Origin: Microbacterium sp. CFH 31415
GTDB lineage: Bacteria; Actinomycetota; Actinomycetes; Actinomycetales; Microbacteriaceae
Length of the DNA: 64,000 bases
Direction: 5' to 3'
NCBI RefSeq assembly: GCF_022538185.1
Contig: NZ_JAKYXC010000010.1
Coordinates: 62,001-126,000, forward strand
The notes beneath the pieces were generated by a model. It made no database searches and had not been told where the DNA came from. It was given only the letters and a program-made list of their open reading frames with translations. This document shows positions 61,520-64,000 of this stretch, in pieces. The position numbers and the translations under genes are program-made. The first letter of the stretch is position 1. Every line of letters begins with the position of its first letter.

Positions 61520-61735
61520 TCATGCCTCCGGGTACTGGAAGAGGTCGTCGAGCCCCACGCCGAACACGCGGGAGATCTGGAATGCGAGCTCGAGGGTCGG
61601 AGAGTAGCGGCCCTGCTCGATGGCGATGAGGGTCTGGCGCGTGACACCGACCTGACGGGCGAGCTCGGCCTGCGTCACCCCCCTCGATTCCCGCACGCTG
61701 CGGATCGAGTTGGTGACCCTGGTGGGCTTGACCAT
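61520..61735 (-). CDS. Small XRE-family (Cro/CI) regulator
   Basis: 71 residues from the ATG at 61735. Helix-turn-helix [20 protein letters not shown] and [20 protein letters not shown], with a short tail ending DDLFQYPEA; the YozG-like type often paired with a membrane protein. Its start overlaps the stop of that membrane-protein gene (TGATG). It probably binds the 18-bp inverted repeat at 62187-62249 and represses both sides. Confidence 0.9.
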   Translation of the reverse strand: MVKPTRVTNSIRSVRESRGVTQAELARQVGVTRQTLIAIEQGRYSPTLELAFQISRVFGVGLDDLFQYPEA

Positions 61736-62169
61736 CAGACGAGCCCCCGCCGGTAGGCGACGACGCTCGCGATGCCGCCCACGATGGCCGAGAGGGCGAA
61801 GCCGTAGTACATCGTGTTGGCGATCCAGAACCAGTCCAGCCGGAAGGCGCACTCGATGATCACGCCGAGGCCGGCGATCACGAGGAACGCCTGGCCGACG
61901 CGGGTGCTCATGTGGCTGATGTCGCGGTCTCGCTGGTCGGACTTGCCGACCCCGTCGGGGTCGCGGATTCCCGCGAGGATGCCCCACAGGATGCTGAGCA
62001 CGATCGTCGCGACGATGCTGAGCCCGATCGTCCACAGCATGATCGGCACCCAGTCGATCTCGGTGACCGGCCGCGACGCCGCCTGCTGCAGCACGATCAC
62101 GGTGTAGACGGCCATGCCGATGACGCTGACGATCAGGCCGGCCCACACGTTGCGCTCTTCGTAGACCAT
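61735..62169 (-). CDS. Membrane protein paired with the XRE regulator
   Basis: 144 residues from the ATG at 62169. Four predicted membrane helices (about 9-30, 40-65, 90-112, 118-140) and a charged loop [18 protein letters not shown] between helices 2 and 3. Membrane protein-plus-small-XRE pairs are common in Gram-positive bacteria; their function is mostly unknown, some being linked to membrane stress. First gene of an operon with the XRE and MDR genes. Confidence 0.85.
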   Translation of the reverse strand: MVYEERNVWAGLIVSVIGMAVYTVIVLQQAASRPVTEIDWVPIMLWTIGLSIVATIVLSILWGILAGIRDPDGVGKSDQRDRDISHMSTRVGQAFLVIAGLGVIIECAFRLDWFWIANTMYYGFALSAIVGGIASVVAYRRGLV

Positions 62170-62186
62170 GACTCCCCCGGGTGGGC

Positions 62187-62249
62187 TGTAAAAGATTCTT
62201 GACACACACCGTAAGGCCCACCTACGGTCACTGTCAAGAATCTTTTACA
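62187..62249. promoter_or_regulatory. Perfect 18-bp inverted repeat holding two divergent promoters
   Basis: TGTAAAAGATTCTTGACA (62187-62204) and its exact reverse complement (62232-62249). Each arm ends in a TTGACA -35. Rightward: TTGACA 62199, 18-base spacer, TACGGT 62223. Leftward: TTGACA 62237-62232, 18-base spacer, TACGGT 62213-62208. Each -10 lies inside the opposing promoter, so one repressor on the arms could silence both genes. Confidence 0.9.
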
Positions 62250-62266
62250 CAACCGGAGGACCAGAC

Positions 62267-62923
62267 ATGAACGCTCTTCGCCGCACCGCCCGCTGGACCG
62301 GCGGCGCCTACCTCGCCCTCGCCGTGCTCGGCGCGCTCGGCTTCCTGCTCGTGCGACCGCTCGCCGCCGAGAGCGCCGGCTTCGCGCGGCTCGGCGTCGC
62401 GCTCGAGCTCGGCGTGGTGGTCGCGCAGTCGCTCGCCGCCGTCGGCTTCTTCGCCCTGTACCGCCGCGATCGCCCCACCGAGGCGTACGCGGTCGCGACG
62501 TTCGGCATCGCCAACGCGATCGCGATCCTGGGCAGCGCCGCCCTGCTCACCGCGGCACTCGCGGCCCCGGCGGAGACCGGCAGTGACGCCGGCGGCGCCG
62601 CGCCGCTGCGCAGCGTCGCGGATGCCTTCTGGACCACGGGCGCCGTCTTCTTCGGCCTGTGGCTCGTCCCGATGGGCACGTTCATCCTCGCCACGCGACT
62701 CATGCCGCGACTTCTCGGCGTGCTCCTCATCGCCGGCGGCGCCTGCTACGTCACGAGCGCGGTGCTCGCTGCGGCGCTGCCCGAAGCCGGCGGCACCGCC
62801 GACCTCCTCGGCATCCCGGCGACGGTCGGCGAACTGTGGATGGTCGGCTACCTGCTGACGGTGGGGATCCGGTCCGCTCCCTCGAGCCGGGCGCCTCGGA
62901 GCGCCGCAGCCGTCGTCGGGTGA
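62267..62923 (+). CDS. DUF4386-like integral membrane protein
   Basis: 218 residues, ATG at 62267 with GGAGGA 7 bases upstream. Six predicted membrane helices; TARWTGGAYLALAVLGALGF and FWTTGAVFFGLWLVPMGTF fit the DUF4386 family of unknown function. Transcribed divergently from the membrane protein/XRE/MDR operon under the shared inverted repeat. Confidence 0.85.
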   Translation: MNALRRTARWTGGAYLALAVLGALGFLLVRPLAAESAGFARLGVALELGVVVAQSLAAVGFFALYRRDRPTEAYAVATFGIANAIAILGSAALLTAALAAPAETGSDAGGAAPLRSVADAFWTTGAVFFGLWLVPMGTFILATRLMPRLLGVLLIAGGACYVTSAVLAAALPEAGGTADLLGIPATVGELWMVGYLLTVGIRSAPSSRAPRSAAAVVG

Positions 62924-63039
62924 CGCGATTCGGCACCGAGCGTCATTCGGTTTAGGATGCTTCGACCCGTCACCGCCGACGGACACAACACCACCGAGCT
63001 GTCGTGGCCGACGGATCGGTGCACCACCCGGAGTTCCTC

Positions 63040-63885
63040 ATGCGCAAGCGCTGGATCGCGCTCATCGTCGTCGCGTCCGTTCTCGTCGTCCTCTTGGCCG
63101 GCCTGTACTGGGCGGGACGCAGTCTCTTCCACATGCCCACCGCGAAAGGCGTCGACTCGGTGGTCGGCGAACTCCGCGGGGAGCGCGTGCTCGGCGTCTT
63201 CGCCCACCCCGACGACGAGCAGACCGTCAACGGCCTGTTCTGGCGCGCGAAGCAGCACGACGGCGCATACACCGCGATGATCACGGCGACGGCCGGGGAG
63301 GCCGGCCACCAGGTCCCGGTCGTCGCACGTCAGGAAGATCTCGGCGTCGTCCGAACCGCCGAGGCGCTCAAGAACAGCTTCAACCTCGGCGTCGACGAGC
63401 ACGAGGTGTGGGACTACCCCGACGGCGGTGTTCCCGAGGTCGACGAGGAGGAGCTCGTCGGGCGACTCGTCGAAGCCATGAAGCGCATCGAGCCCGACGT
63501 CGTCGTGGGCTTCTGGCCGGCCAGCGGTGCCACCGGTCATAAGGACCACATGGAGATGGGCCGCGTGACCGAGCTGGCGATCGCGCAGCTGAAAGAGGAG
63601 GGCGGTGCCTACGACGGCCCGGACCACCTCGTCTACACGATCAGCCCGACCACGGCCCTGTCGATGTTCGGCGGCGAGCAGGGTGCACTCGTGGTCGAGA
63701 ACCAGCCCGACCCCGAGTACGCGATGTCTGCCGAGACCGGGAAGAAGCACGAGGGCTGGGCCATCCACGCGTCGCAGGCGAACTACCTGCAGTCGGCGTA
63801 CTACCTGCCCGCCTGGCTGGTGTACCTGCTCTGGGACGAGGAGTTCTACCACGTGCGCGACCTCGCGACAGATCCGATCGAGTAG
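63040..63885 (+). CDS. PIG-L family deacetylase with membrane anchor
   Basis: 281 residues from the ATG at 63040 (GGAG 6 bases upstream; a GTG at 63004 is possible). N-terminal membrane helix (RKRWIALIVVASVLVVLLAG) places the enzyme outside the membrane. The zinc site is GVFAHPDDEQTVNG and GHKDHMEMGRV; TATAGEAGHQVPV is conserved. PIG-L/LmbE enzymes remove N-acetyl groups from GlcNAc-linked substrates (mycothiol, lipids, antibiotics). An anchored external form suggests a wall or lipid substrate rather than mycothiol synthesis. Confidence 0.9.
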   Translation: MRKRWIALIVVASVLVVLLAGLYWAGRSLFHMPTAKGVDSVVGELRGERVLGVFAHPDDEQTVNGLFWRAKQHDGAYTAMITATAGEAGHQVPVVARQEDLGVVRTAEALKNSFNLGVDEHEVWDYPDGGVPEVDEEELVGRLVEAMKRIEPDVVVGFWPASGATGHKDHMEMGRVTELAIAQLKEEGGAYDGPDHLVYTISPTTALSMFGGEQGALVVENQPDPEYAMSAETGKKHEGWAIHASQANYLQSAYYLPAWLVYLLWDEEFYHVRDLATDPIE

Positions 63886-63915
63886 AGCGGATGCCGCGCC
63901 CAGCGTCCGCCCGGA

Positions 63916-64000
63916 TCAGATCACGTCCTCCGACCACGGGTCGGGGTTGCCGAACCGGTGCGCGGTGATCGTGATCGACTGCTCGTGCAGGAACGGCAGC
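63916..64000 (-). CDS. C-terminal fragment of an unidentified gene (runs off right edge)
   Basis: Reverse strand open from the window end to TGA at 63916. The last 27 residues end FGNPDPWSEDVI. Third-position GC is high, as in real genes here. Too short to identify. It is convergent with the PIG-L gene, 30 bases from its stop. Confidence 0.55.
   Translation of the reverse strand, partial: LPFLHEQSITITAHRFGNPDPWSEDVI

Overview
This 64-kb window is high-GC, densely coded DNA. It has frequent GTG starts, many GTGA/ATGA gene overlaps, leaderless-looking starts (a TANNNT box 6-7 bases before ATG/GTG), F420-type oxidoreductases and an LAxTG-type sortase signal. Together these point to an actinobacterium, most likely Microbacteriaceae such as Microbacterium; this is inferred from gene content, not from a marker gene. 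No phage, plasmid, CRISPR array or insertion sequence was seen.

Layout. 1-3.5 kb: a secreted multidomain GH43 glycosidase running off the left edge, with a LacI-type operator. 3.6-8.6 kb: two LytR-CpsA-Psr cell-wall ligases, tRNA-Ser(UGA), a HAD phosphatase and serS. 8.7-11.6 kb: a lipid/diacylglycerol kinase and photolyase. 11.8-20.3 kb: a galactoside operon (GH42, ABC permeases, binding protein, GH36) with a divergent LacI repressor and three matching operators. 20.3-25 kb: a sortase-anchored adhesin-like protein with a DPT minisatellite, an FMN monooxygenase, a methyltransferase remnant, a PPOX protein and pheA. 25.2-35.3 kb: pgm, GH51 arabinofuranosidase, LacI, glycerate kinase, LacI, galT-galK and an alpha/beta hydrolase. 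35.4-41.7 kb: a small acidic protein, GH3 beta-glucosidase, MFS permease, TetR and a carboxylesterase. 41.7-45.9 kb: a DUF559/AbiEi-like gene flanked by two copies of a 76-bp palindromic element, then an F420 oxidoreductase, a DNA methyltransferase and lipoate ligase. 46-52.2 kb: GH6 cellulase with a CebR operator, a lipase, MarR-MFS, a sugar-lactone oxidase and a tiny acidic protein. 52.2-55.8 kb: the transglutaminase/alpha-E/circularly permuted ATP-grasp trio. 55.8-64 kb: a membrane molybdopterin oxidoreductase, a GntR regulator, rocD-ddaH, an XRE-controlled divergent membrane-protein locus and a PIG-L deacetylase.

How it fits together. Much of the window is a plant-polysaccharide utilisation region. 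Secreted GH43 and GH6 enzymes attack arabinoxylan/arabinan and cellulose. GH51, GH3, GH42 and GH36 finish oligosaccharides after import. galT, galK and pgm feed galactose into glycolysis. At least five separate repressor/operator systems are readable from the sequence. The most unusual signals are three families of short palindromic repeats, one flanking the DUF559 gene; a recurrent GTCAA...YAGNNT promoter arrangement; and a perfect 18-bp inverted repeat carrying two symmetrical divergent promoters.
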